This document shows, one piece after another, positions 25,917 to 36,599 of a stretch of 64,000 nt of DNA. The translations under genes and the position numbers were made by a program. Positions within the stretch are counted from its first letter, which is position 1. The number at the start of each line of letters is the position of its first letter. The DNA lies in assembly GCA_013400975.1 (NCBI GenBank), contig WBMZ01000227.1, positions 1 to 64,000 on the forward strand, given 5' to 3'. This stretch comes from Atrichornis clamosus (lineage: Eukaryota > Chordata > Aves > Passeriformes > Menuridae). The notes beneath the pieces are model-generated. The model did no database searches and had not been told where the DNA came from. It worked only from the letters and a program-made list of their open reading frames with translations.

Positions 25917-25991
25917 TTTCTGATGCACATTCTGATCTACCTTTCTGATGCACATCCTGATTTACCTTTCTGATGTTCATTCTGTTGCACC
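25917..25991. repeat. 25-bp tandem repeat, three copies
   Basis: Three units of exactly 25 bases, each beginning TTTCTGATG and ending ACC, run at 25,917-25,941, 25,942-25,966 and 25,967-25,991. The first two differ at two positions; the third is more diverged. Confidence 0.85.
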
Positions 25992-26229
25992 TTTAGGAAA
26001 TAAATCTGAAAATGCGAAGCCCAGGCAGTGCTCCTGGTGATGACAGTGAGAGCTGTGGCACACAGCTGGTCCCACCAGTGACCCACTGGGGCCCAAGGGC
26101 TTCAGACGGGGCTTTGATCATCCACGGATGGTTCTGAAATGCACAGATTTGCTCCCTCTGTTTTAATGGCTTCATAACAGATTCATGGTCTCGCTCTTCA
26201 GAGTGGGGTTAAGATGTGTCTGACTGTGC

Positions 26230-26720
26230 TGCTGAACAAATGGCCTTGCCTTGTGGTGTTTCTATTAAGCTTAAAAGCAAGTATCACTGCCTGGCCTAAG
26301 AGGAGGTTTATATTTCATGTAATGGAAGCTATACATCCCGATGTGCGTTTGTAATGCACTGGTGGAATTTGTCATGGGAACATCCACACCTCTTAAACAT
26401 GCACTAAATTTAACTTTAAAGCAATGCTAATTCAGGGGGAAAAACCAGTGTGCATCATCTGTCGTCAATCTGATAGTCTGTGATATGTGTAACCAATTGT
26501 TCTTATTTACATTAATTTGCATTGTGAAAAGCAATTTTACAGTTTCAGTCAGACTTAATAGGCAATTTGCAGCTCGCTGCCTAATGGCGCAGTTACTTAA
26601 GCCTGCCCCGGGGTGCTGTCGAGACCTGAGAGGAGACTAAACCTTTTAAATGTTCAATTGAACAGCTTAAAAAGTCAGGAAGTCCTCAGCTATTAGATGC
26701 AGCTCCTGCCTGCCTTGTCA
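26230..26720. promoter_or_regulatory. Candidate enhancer-like block with octamer/SOX motif
   Basis: A repeat-free block with low CpG and dense developmental-factor motifs. ATTTGCAT, the exact POU octamer, is at 26,515-26,522, and a SOX core CATTGT overlaps it at 26,520-26,525. Homeodomain-type ATTAAT precedes them. A perfect 14-base palindrome TGTTCAATTGAACA lies at 26,651-26,664. This resembles a vertebrate conserved non-coding element, but conservation is not testable here and no target gene is implied. Confidence 0.35.
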
Positions 26721-27472
26721 TATTTGACATTGTTGCTTCAGATGCCCTTTGATTCGGATATATTTTGCCCTAGACAGCTGAAATGCTGATCTGGTTCTGC
26801 AGAACATCGTGGCACGAGTGGCTCCCAGCCCACAGAGGAAGGGGGAGCTAAGTGTCCAGCAAGCGCTGTGCTGTGGCGTTTGTGGGTCAGTGGATCTGCG
26901 ACCTGCGTTTAATGACTGACTGTCCACTGAGGCATCGCACCTCAGTGACCCATTTCTGCATTTCTGGACACATGAACCACCTTGGGCAGGTGTGATAAAA
27001 GTGAATTCTACCAGATGATTGAATGAAAGCCTGTAATTTGCAGCAATTTTTCTTCAGGGTGGATGTTTACGGGCAAATTGGAACACAAAGTAACCTACAA
27101 TTGGGCGAGCAGCAGAGGCTGTTGTTGTTTCGACCCTCTGGAGCACTGCTTAGGAAAGGGTCTTTGCCCCATCCAGGAGACTGTCATTCCTCTGTCAGTT
27201 TGGATGCAGAGGTACTTTGGGAAAGCTGTGAGCAGCTCCTGTGGGAAAGGGCACTGGCCCTGGGCATTACAGGGAGGAAGTAGCAAAGACCTTCTCAGAA
27301 ACTGGAGCCCCACTTAAATCCTTACTCCGGAAACAAGTGAAGGTCGCGGGAGGTTTGGAGTTATGTGTTGTATGGAGAATGCAATGTACATGAGACTGGA
27401 GCAGGCCACGGTGGTGGTCACTGGTCATGACCATGCTTGTTTCTCTGGCCTTTGCACATGGTGGGTCATGTG
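26721..27472. other. Non-coding stretch
   Basis: No gene, repeat or strong motif cluster is recognised. Overlapping open frames at 27,020-27,320 occur on both strands and have no recognisable protein. Confidence 0.35.
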
Positions 27473-27566
27473 AAATCATAGAGTCATCAATGTCCAGATC
27501 ATCCAGTCCAACCAGTAAACCACCACCACCATAATCACCCCCAAACCATATCCCCAAGTGCCACTT
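27473..27566 (-). mobile_element. CR1 LINE 3' fragment, antisense
   Basis: About 94 bases of reverse-complement CR1 3' end: 'aaatcatagagtcatcaatgtccagatcatccagtccaacc', then 'aaaccaccaccaccataatcacccccaaaccatatccccaagtgcca'. The last part corresponds to the 'ccatgtcccgaagtgccac' block of the subfamily also seen at 19,612-20,085. Confidence 0.85.
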
Positions 27567-30500
27567 GGCAGTTCAGATGAGAGTGAGTTTGGTAAGAATT
27601 ACACCACACGTGTGCAGTTTGGCTGTCCTTGTACTGATGGTTGATGAAGACAGTGGAGAGCTGGGATACTCACCCTCCCACATGACAATGTTGGCATGTT
27701 TGGGGTCACTGTGACCCAGTGACTGGGTTGTTGCTGTAGTGTGACAGTGATCCTCTGCCACGTTCAGCAGTGTTTGTTCCCAACACGCTTCCAGATGTTG
27801 AGATATTGATTCCTTACCCACGCTGATGTCACATAAATATATGCCCCACTGAACTAATGCAATACCTCCGTACTGCTTCTTTAGGAGCTTGCTTTATTCC
27901 TGCAAGAGGGTTTTACTTCAAAAGTTGTTGCAATTCACTTCACAGGAGTAAACTTGAGAGATTCCAGAGCACTGCTACAGCTCTGTGCTCCTGGGCATAT
28001 CTGGCGTTTGCAGCGTTGTGCGGAGCATGGAGAGAGAGTCAGGGGAAGTTCCTGATCAAATCATTCCCTGTCCTCATGCACAAAGTCCCTTATCTACAAT
28101 GAGCTCAAAGGGTTTGAGGCTGTGAATATCCCTGCCAGTTTAGTGAAAAATAGCTAAAGCAGAATTATGCTTTTATAATGTTTTTCAACTAGATCTGGCT
28201 AGTTTGAGGCCATCTGAGCTTTGTGATGCATGGAGGTGGTGTAGGTAGCCGAGGCAATCTGGCACTGTCTATATTTGTACTTCAGAATAGCAGAGATCCA
28301 ACTGATTTTCAGTTTTAAACCTTTTTTTTAAGATGCCCTTTGCTGTTTTCTCACGGCTACATAATCAAAAAGCATGAAAGTTCAGAAACCAAAGTGTGAG
28401 AGGTTGAAACCAGCTCTTTTAAATGGGAGGTTTGGGACATATTTACAGCTCTAGCATGAATCTTTACTGCCTTTCGGAGGTTCATTTGTAACATGGCTGA
28501 TATTTTTAGCTTTTTATGGAAAATAGTGACAATTGTGGCTGCACACGGTGTGACCTGTGTTTGATGGTTGAAAGCAGTGTTTGACCCAGGGCAGGAAGAT
28601 GGCTGGAGCTCCTCTTCCCCCACACAGGCCTTGGACAACCTTGGTCAAGGTCTGACGTGCCCCACTGGTGACTCACTGCAGCCCAGGGCTCTCACAGCTG
28701 ACTTTGCTGTTGTCCTTTGACACCAGCTTCTTTGGCAATCCTGCTGCAGAGTTTGCCACAAAACCCACCAGGAATAATGTTTTTTTCAACCTACTCTGGA
28801 TTCTCCCCCTGCACTGACCAAGAAGTCCCTACCCAGGGATAAAGGCTGTCACCTGAGACAGCCATCCACTACTAAGGTTTGGCTTGACCCCTGCCACTCT
28901 GGGGGTCTTCACTCACAGTCCCAATGGTGTTGGGAGCAGTTGCTGCTGTTGGCCACATATTTTAGAAGCAGGATGTGGTGGAGCTGCCAGCCAGTCTGTG
29001 TTCTGCTGCTCGGACACCCAGCCCTCTGCACAGCTCTGTAAGTCAGACGAGATTCGTGTTTTGAAGTCTGTAGTCTCTAAATTGCAGAGGCAGTGTTTAA
29101 GGAAAAAAAAAATCACAATAATGCAGGGTTTGGGTAAAGTTGTGCTCTTTTACCTTTAAATCAATGACTGACAGGGACATTTTCTAGTTTGCAGCACAGA
29201 GCAGGCACGAAGCTGTTTGTTAATGTTTAATACTCAGCAGCCTGCAGATGCAGGATGGTGCGTTGTGGACTCATACTGCTCTTTCTGTGAAGTTGACTTG
29301 CTGCTTCTCCGCCTTCTGGTAATGGACACTGGGCTTTTCATCTTTCATTGATTTTTGAAGATGGTTTCATCAGCTGAGCTGCCAACCCTCTGGTTCATGC
29401 TGAACACTGAGTCCATCCTTTAAAGCGCAGAGCAATGCTCAGGAAAGACTTTAGTCCATTAATCACCCACACGTGTAATGCCCTTCCTGCCTGTCTCTCA
29501 CAGGGGCTGGCCATGCCCGCCCGTGTGGTGACACCAAGGCGTGTTTGTCCCCAGCCAGATGAGATCAGGCACGCGCTCTCCAGAGTGGGCACAGGGGAAC
29601 AGCACGCACGGAGGGTGGGTATCAGGGAACAACCCAGAAGGCAGAATAGGAGCAGAAGTAAATTGCTGTGGAAGTGTCCTGGCAGGCTGGTGCTGGGAGA
29701 GGGACCCCACTGCCATCCGTGTCCCCCCGTGCGGCCCTGCCCGCGCTGCGGGGTGCCCCGGGGTCTCACAGCACCCAGAGCTCTGCACCCACCAGAGAGG
29801 GTGACACTGTTCTTTTAAACTCTGACCCACACAGAGAGGGGTCTGGCATTTTGATGTACTGAAATTAATCTTGTACAGATTGCTCAAACAGCTCTGCATA
29901 GGCTGTTCTGTGTTCAGAGGAGTAACCATTAAGACAAACTGAAAATCAAATGAGCAGATATGTTGTGTTTCAGTGATTATGCCAGCATTTTAAACCTGTG
30001 GTTACAGCACAGAACAAGGGAGAACACACTGCTTTAAACGGAATCATGAGCAAAAGCATGGAACCTTTTCTGCAGCTATTCCAATGACTGAGTGCAAAGA
30101 CTGTCTGCAAGAATGGGACCAACATCCCTAACATGATGTTCCACCTGAGGGAACTTTGTGTTTGTGATTGCCTCATCCCCCACTGCTGCAGCTGCGTGCA
30201 GCTTCCAAAACTGTGGGACTTTGTGAAGAAACTATGGCCATTGTAGCTGCTGAGACCAGCATCTGTGTGACCTCAGGGACTCAGCACTTCACACTAAACA
30301 GCAAATTGATCCCCTGCTGATCTTTGTCTCTAGGAATGAGATCAAACCTTCATATTCAACACAACCTTCTGCCTTCCCTCCTTTTTTTTTTTTGTGAGTT
30401 TCCTACTTCTTTTCCCCTGCCATAGTGCTGTGGCAGGGTTGGCAGGTGTTACCAGTGCACATGCCCAAGTGAACGCAAGATCAGCTGCCTCACGCCGAGG

Positions 30501-31600
30501 GCTGTTGTCAGGGAAGGTCCCAAGGTGACTGAGGCATGGCAGGGAAAACGAGGGAAACTTCACAAAATGCTGACTCAGCACCATGCCCAGAGGGCACCAC
30601 TACAGCCATGTCCCAGGTGACCCACGGAGGGCACAGCAGTGCCCTGGGCACACACAGGGCTCCAGGCAGGGGCACTGGCGGGCAGGAGGGCACAGACAAT
30701 ACCTGTGGACTAAAAAGAGCATGGCCTCGATCACAGGGTCACTGTCAGACCAGGCTGACTGTGGCTGCATCACTTGTTTCCCTCCTATGGAGGACTGCAT
30801 CGAGGTGCTGCTGTGATACAGCCTGTGAGCTGTGTAGTGATAGAAAAACGCTGGGGAATTAATCCTGAATGGTTCTGATGCACTGAGAATCCTGGTCGCA
30901 CTGGCTGCCTTTGATTTAGTTTCTGCTGCATCCTTCCCAGATAACTCCAGTGTCTAATTTGCCAATTCTTTGTTTTCCTCTTTGTTTCCTCCCTGCTAGA
31001 CTTTGAAACATAGAGGTGCCTCCATCAGCTCTCTTGGCAAGGCTCCTTGCCTGTCCTCGGAACACCCACACCCGAGCAGCTTGTCTGTGGGTTTTCAGTG
31101 AACTGCTGGGGAAGCTGCTTTGTGACAAAAGTATGATTAATGATTGCTTTTGCATGTTTCTTATAAATGAGATGCTCTGTCACTAAATAAATACACAAAT
31201 AAATGGGCTGGGTGTAAAAGAACATGTTTTTCACCAAAAATGACATCCTTGGTTGTAAATTTTAACAGATGTCATGAAACCAAAGATATTATAATCTATT
31301 ACAAAAAGCCTTTGAAGTTCTATTTTAATTAACTGGCAAAGCCATCAGAACTCTTGGAGAGAAAATGATATGTGTGTGTATCTCAGGAATCTCTTGAATG
31401 TGATCAGGAGGATGTGATTGGCATGGTTGGAGGATGAAGTGCCAGGGAATAGAAGTCAAGAGCAGACCCTGCTGTCACAAAGCAGAGCTCGTATTTAGCA
31501 AAGGAACCCTGGCATGGAAAGCAACGGAGAAAAAAATTGCTGCCTTAAAAGCCCTTCATGCTTCAGCAGCAACAGGGAAAGGCTCTGCAGCTGAATCAGT
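27567..31600. other. Single-copy non-coding stretch
   Basis: No gene or dispersed repeat is recognised. Bases 29,500-29,800 and 30,480-30,830 are GC-richer, with opposing open frames that are likely chance. AT-rich DNA occupies 31,100-31,400. Confidence 0.35.
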
Positions 31601-31815
31601 GCTTGGAGCCCCTCTGGACCCAGGCTGGGAGAGCTGGTGATGTTCAACTGGAGAAGGCTCTGGGGAGACCTTAGAGCCTCTTCCAGTGCCTAAAGGGGCT
31701 CCAAGAGAACTGGAGAGGGCTTTGGACAAGGGATGGAGGGACAGGACAAGAGGAAATGGCTCCCCACTGTAAGAGGGCAGGGTTAGATGGGATATTGGGA
31801 AGAAATTCTGTGACA
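31601..31815 (+). mobile_element. CR1 LINE fragment, truncated at both ends
   Basis: Sense CR1 beginning 'gcttggagcccctctgg', then 'ccaggctgggagagctggtgatgttcaactggagaagg', 'cttccagtgcctaaaggggctcc', 'ggatggagggacaggacaagaggaaatggc', 'agagggcagggttagatgggatattgggaagaaatt'. Similarity stops near 31,815, so the 3' third and the tail are missing. The segment shared with the copy at 51,607-51,910 is highly similar, which places both in one subfamily. Confidence 0.9.
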
Positions 31816-33440
31816 TCAGAGTAGAGGCTTTAATGGACTTTGGAAACTGTGGTCCTCACGTGTTCAGACCTTCTGGGTCATGGGGGAAAACCCCACATCA
31901 TTCCTGCCGGAAATAGCAGGAGAGAACCTGCCACTGGGAAATGCTGGGAGAGACCCTGGCTCTGGGAAAGGACAGGAGAACTCCTGTCCCTGCTGCCAGG
32001 CACTGCTGTCAGCACCTGCAGCCCCTGCTGCCGTGGTGAGGGGCTGGTGCAGGGCAGACCCCCAGCACCGCGCGCTGCCCGGGCGTGCTCAGTCTCTGTG
32101 TTTCCACGTGCAGGTTCCATTTACTGTCCCCGACAGGCTTGGCTTTTCTGAATTATGTCTTCAATACTCTTTACTTCTAATGCCTCCCCCTTGTGCTACA
32201 AAATACGCTTTTTAGAGATGATCACACCTTCTGAATGACTGTGTCAGCTGCTTAGCCGTGAAGTGAAATGCCTGGAAAACTGTGCTTCTGCTGCCTTCCA
32301 GGGAAATGGTAGGAAGTCCCTCCCTCCCTGATTGAGGCCACTCTCAAAAACCCACCAGGTTTTAGCCCTGGATTTACTTCAACAACACACGATCGTTCCA
32401 AAGCTTCCTGAGCTGTTGGTACTTGCAAGGAAGATTTCTAATGCAACTTCGGAGCACCCAAAGTAAATACATCAAGCTTGGCAGGTGGCTTGGAGAAACT
32501 GCTCTGTTCAATCATTAGGTCAAACTGAATAAATTTCTACCTTCTGCAAAGAAAATTCTGAGCGAATGTTGAAGCTGAAGTGGTTTTAACTTATTTGACA
32601 GGGAAGATTTAGTTACATCAAACGACAATGAGCAGTTGAAAGATGCAATTTGAGTTATAAAAGGAGAGCAGCAAGTACATGTTCAAAGAGAAAATTATTG
32701 TTACTTTTCACTACACCATAATATTTAAATACTTATGACATTTATATTAGTAAGACTTGTTTGTAGAGTCAGCTGATGGCTCTGAAACTTAGTCCCCACT
32801 CAGCCTGTCAGACCCTTGAGTTTCCCAGGAAGAACTGTGCAGGAAACTGTTCTTTGGCAGTGCTGTCACCACATTCCAGCCCCATAAGTGGCAGTAAGTG
32901 GAGCTCGGGTGATGGGGAGGTTGCTGCAGGGTGTTTGGAAAGGAAAGGACTATTTTGTGTCTGGTTAGAGACTTTTCTCTATTTATTGGTGTGTGTTTCC
33001 CAGTGGCCGGGTAATGGGCCTCAGAAAAAAGTGTTATTTAAGGAAAATAGCAGTGGTTTAGGGGGAAATAACTGAATCAGAAGTTCTGCGAAGCCATGGC
33101 CGTTTCTCAGGCATTGAAATATATCTGCTGCTAAGAGCAAAGCAATTTTTTCTAATTCCAAAATCCCAGTTTGCGAGATGCTAAATCGTCCTCGGGCTTA
33201 ACACAACAGTCTCTTGGCAACTGCAGATGCTTATCTTGAAAGATTCACTTTAACAACAGATTGAATTCTCAGAAAAGAGGCCAAACATAAAGATGTTAGA
33301 AATCAAAGCGAAAATCCAAAAGGATTTTGAGGCTTGATTTGGTTAAGCATCCAAATGTTTGGATATTTATTTGAAACTTAGTCAAGCTGCTTAAATCTAA
33401 AACTGGGTAATAGGCTCTATCCCCTGCTTGGTGGCAGGAG
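31816..33440. other. Single-copy non-coding stretch
   Basis: No gene or repeat is recognised. Bases 31,950-32,120 are GC-rich. Bases 32,440-32,780 are AT-rich and repeat-free, and could include regulatory sequence. Confidence 0.35.
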
Positions 33441-33690
33441 TCTTGGCACATACAGTTCCAAATTGCATTGACCTTTTGGGCTGCCAAATTCTATTGCATT
33501 TTCATGTCTAATTTACTGTCCAACCCAGCCCCAAGGTCTCCAGCTTTACTGCTTTTCTAGGTTTCCATTTCCTATCCAATATGTGCTTTTCCCCCTTGCT
33601 TAATAGGTTTCATTTTTCCCCAGTTAAGTCTCATCTTATTACTCAGAAGTTAAGGGAGTGATACAGGAGATCAGACTGACGATTCATCCC
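33441..33690 (-). mobile_element. Ancient CR1-clade LINE remnant, antisense
   Basis: Read on the minus strand this resembles the end of ORF2 of old CR1/L3-type elements. In order it gives a 'taataagatgagactt...gggaaaaatg' segment, then 'gctggagaccttggggctgggttggacagtaaattagacatgaaaatgcaatag', then 'ggcagcccaaaaggtcaatgcaattt'. The order of motifs fits the known layout (the block that ends 'gcaaaaggtcaatgcaattt' in better-kept copies). It is far more diverged than the other CR1 pieces in the window and is assigned from remembered family patterns only. Boundaries are approximate. Confidence 0.6.
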
Positions 33691-33814
33691 TTTTGTTATT
33701 CTTTCTTCTATAATTTGCCAGGCTCAGATGCTTCAGAAGGCACAGAAATACTCAGGAATGGATCATCATGGAAACCTTTGTCCATTGGAAAAATCCATAG
33801 TGTGTTTCTGTGCT

Positions 33815-34080
33815 ACTGAAGAGGGGTTTATATCCTCTTCCATAAAACCCAACTGGAATAAGTGTTTCGCTTTGGCACCGATCTGCATATCCATGTTTTT
33901 CTGAATCCTGTTAAATATTTGCTCTCAGCAATATCCATTGGCAATGAGCTCCACAGGTTTATTTTGGAGGTTTTTAGGGTGTCTGTGTTCAGAGTGGTGT
34001 TTCCTCTGGTGATACTGGTATGATTTATCTTCTTTGCTGGTTTGCTGATTTCCCAAAGTAGTGTCACCTGTGATTGTCAT
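33815..34080 (-). mobile_element. Ancient CR1-clade LINE 3' remnant, antisense
   Basis: On the minus strand this contains the 3' region typical of old CR1/L3 elements: 'aataaacctgtggagctcattgccaatggatattgctgagagc', then 'aatatttaacaggattcagaaaaacatggatatgcag', ending in 'ggatataaacccctc'. The 'ctgtggagctcattgcc' block is diagnostic of the 3' end of this clade. Because this 3'-end part lies at higher coordinates than the ORF2-end part at 33,441-33,690 and both are antisense, the two cannot be one simple uninterrupted insertion. Confidence 0.65.
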
Positions 34081-34199
34081 TAATGTGGTGTCTCTTCCTT
34101 TCGAGTGCCAGAAGGAAACTGTACAATGTGAGTTACAAGGCAGATTCTCCCTTGAATTTCAAAGTGTATTTGTAAAAAAATATATTTAAAAATGCACTT

Positions 34200-34450
34200 T
34201 AAAGTCTGTTGGAAAGGATGAGGAGCTCGGGCGGCTCCTCCCCGGGGCAGAAGGTCTCGATGGGGGTTCCCTGTGCTGCTGACCCCTTCGCCCCAGCACG
34301 GGGCCGGAGGGTGCCAGCGGTGGTTGGTGCTGGTGGCTGTGCAGGGGGATGGCCAGGCCCGGGTGGGCCGTGGGAGCCCCGCTCCAGGGGGGCAGTGCTG
34401 GGGGTCTGGTGCCAGGGTCAGACCCCGAGGCCGGAGTCACGCGGGGCTTT
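34200..34450. other. GC-rich patch with scattered CpGs
   Basis: A local GC-rich segment of about 250 bases with several CpGs, between AT-rich sequences. Open frames run through it on both strands (up to 136 codons), which is expected of GC-rich DNA. It is smaller and poorer in CpG than the islands at 1-310 and 55,535-56,160, so promoter function is not supported. Confidence 0.35.
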
Positions 34451-36539
34451 CCCTCTTCCCTGTATTTATTTCCTTGTTTCAGCCTTTGAGGCTTGCCAGC
34501 CTTTCTGGGCTGCCGGGACCTTTGCAAATGTTCCCAGCAGCACTTCCCGGCTCCCGCTCGCTTTCCTTCTCTGTCTTGGGTGCTTTTCATCCGTGCCTGG
34601 GATTTACAGGTTTAATTAATCTAATCTCTGCAGTATCATCCTGCTAACTGAAATAATTCCTGACAATGTTTTGTTGATCCCTGCAACTGCCGAATGCTGG
34701 TGAAGGGACGTGGCAGCATATGGCAGAATTTCTTATCTGTGATGGCTCAGTTTAGCATTTTAGAGGTTTTTTTCAAGTCCTTTTTCTTCTAATCAGAGTT
34801 GTCTACTTGCTTAGAGATTAGGCCGGTTTTGTGTGTTTCCTCTTTGATAAAACTATGGGATTTAATGTTCTGTGAAATCCTGTTGTATTCCCACAGACTT
34901 TTGCCAGGGCAAACTTCACACACAACAACATGGGTGTTGCTGCAGTGAAATGCAGTGGTGAGGTGCACAGGCTATTAAAGGTTGTTTATTTTTAAATGTT
35001 TGCAGAGGGAATAATGCTCTTTAACTAAATACCTGTTTGGATCAATCCAGGACTGCTCCCAGCAATGGCAATGCCATGGTCTCAGCCCCTCAGTGGTTGC
35101 ACCAGCAGTGACATTACATCAGTGGTGTCCCGCTGCCAGTCAGGTGGGAGGTGCAATGATGATCTTGCCTTCCATGGGTGTGCTGAAGCATTTGGATCCC
35201 AGATCCTGGTATTTACATGAGGTTTTTATAGTACAGACTCAGCAGTTTGCACAGTTTGGTGAATTGGTTTAGGGTAAAAAGGGTAACCCCAGGCTGGATC
35301 CATGAGTCTGTTTCAGGTGTTCTGCTTCAGGTCTATCAAACTTCAAAGCATCTGCAATACAAACATTGATTCTGTTTGGGTTATTTCACCTGTTCTTCCT
35401 CTTGGCTGCATCCCCCCTGTCCTGTTTGTCCCTTCGACTCCTGGACCAAGGGCCTGGCCCCATCCCGCATGGAGTCTGAGACGGAGCCTCTGAGCCGACG
35501 ATTTCCCCGGCCCTGCTGGCAGCGATTCTCCCCCGAGGCCAGCAGCCCGCAGAGTGACACCCGGTGCTGCCAGGCTGCAGGGCACATCTGAACTGGGTGT
35601 CGTGCTGTGCCTGCAGACCTGTGCCTCTGCTTCCCGTTGTCCTGGCTGTGGGGTGGTTGCTTGTGTTGGTGACAAAAGAGCCAGCCACAAATTTACTCCC
35701 GTTTGATGTATTTCTCATTGCAAAGCAGAGACTCAGTCTGCACGTTTTTAACGCCATTTTCTCCCCAGGCTGGGCTGGTTTTATCCTACATCTCCCCTCT
35801 GGGATGTGCAGAAAGCTCCACAGCACTATCTGAGACACTGTGTGGAAGAAACTGCCTCAAGAGAATTTTCTTCCATGCTTTATCCTAAAATGCTTATATG
35901 GCTGTTCAATGTTCTTCCTCCAGTTACTAAAAAAGCTTGTGCTCGTGTGGTGTCCTGGAGTGTGACTTGATGCACCGACCTACTGGCAAATTCACTGGGG
36001 TAAAGCAGATTGCTGCCCCAGAGAAGACTCTGACTGTGTGGCACTTTGGTTTGTTTTCCATAGAAAAATTATAATTGCTGAGATATAAATTAACTGCAGA
36101 ATGCTGGCTGTCCCTTTAGGCAGCTTGTTCTTTAGAAATCCCAGTCAGATAGCACAAGGTGGGGGAGTTGAATTGCAACTCCTGATCCAGGTTCCCCATT
36201 AAATTTAATTTTTTCTGAACATCACTAGAAATTATGTTGCTTGTGCTCACTAATTCCTTTATTTTTACAGAAAAGATAACTCAGAGTAGCTGAGCCACCT
36301 CTTTTATCTTGGACATGGTCCGCCCTGACAGTCACGTTCTCACCTCCTCCATGTGCAGCTGGGACCAGTGCCAGCTGTTTTGGTTACCGTGGTTTATAAG
36401 TGACGGACCAAAAAACTGGGCAGTGCTATGCTTTGGACCATTAATCTGTGGCCACTTTCTCTCTGATGGGTGCCATGAACTTACATGGGTACCTTCATCT
36501 GTTTATCCATTGGGGTGGTTTAGGAGTCAAGTAGGAGCT
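34451..36539. other. Single-copy non-coding stretch
   Basis: No gene or dispersed repeat is recognised. Bases 35,440-35,600 are GC-richer. Open frames up to 150 codons on both strands overlap each other and show no domain. Confidence 0.35.
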
Positions 36540-36599
36540 GAGGTTGATGATCCTCATGGGCCCCTTCAAATCGGGACATTCTGTGATTTGTGATTCTAG
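36540..36599 (+). mobile_element. CR1 LINE tail fragment
   Basis: A 60-base remnant of a sense CR1 3' end: 'gaggttgatgatcctcatgggccccttcaaatcgggacattctgtgatttgtgattctag'. It matches the 'gatgatccttgtgggtcccttccaac...' class of CR1 3' ends. Confidence 0.78.

Larger units (their letters stand above)
22741..26229. other. Single-copy non-coding stretch
   Basis: No gene or dispersed repeat is recognised. It holds two short tandem repeats (23,990-24,030 and 25,917-25,991). Bases 23,920-24,240 are GC-rich and produce overlapping open frames on both strands with no protein family. Confidence 0.35.
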
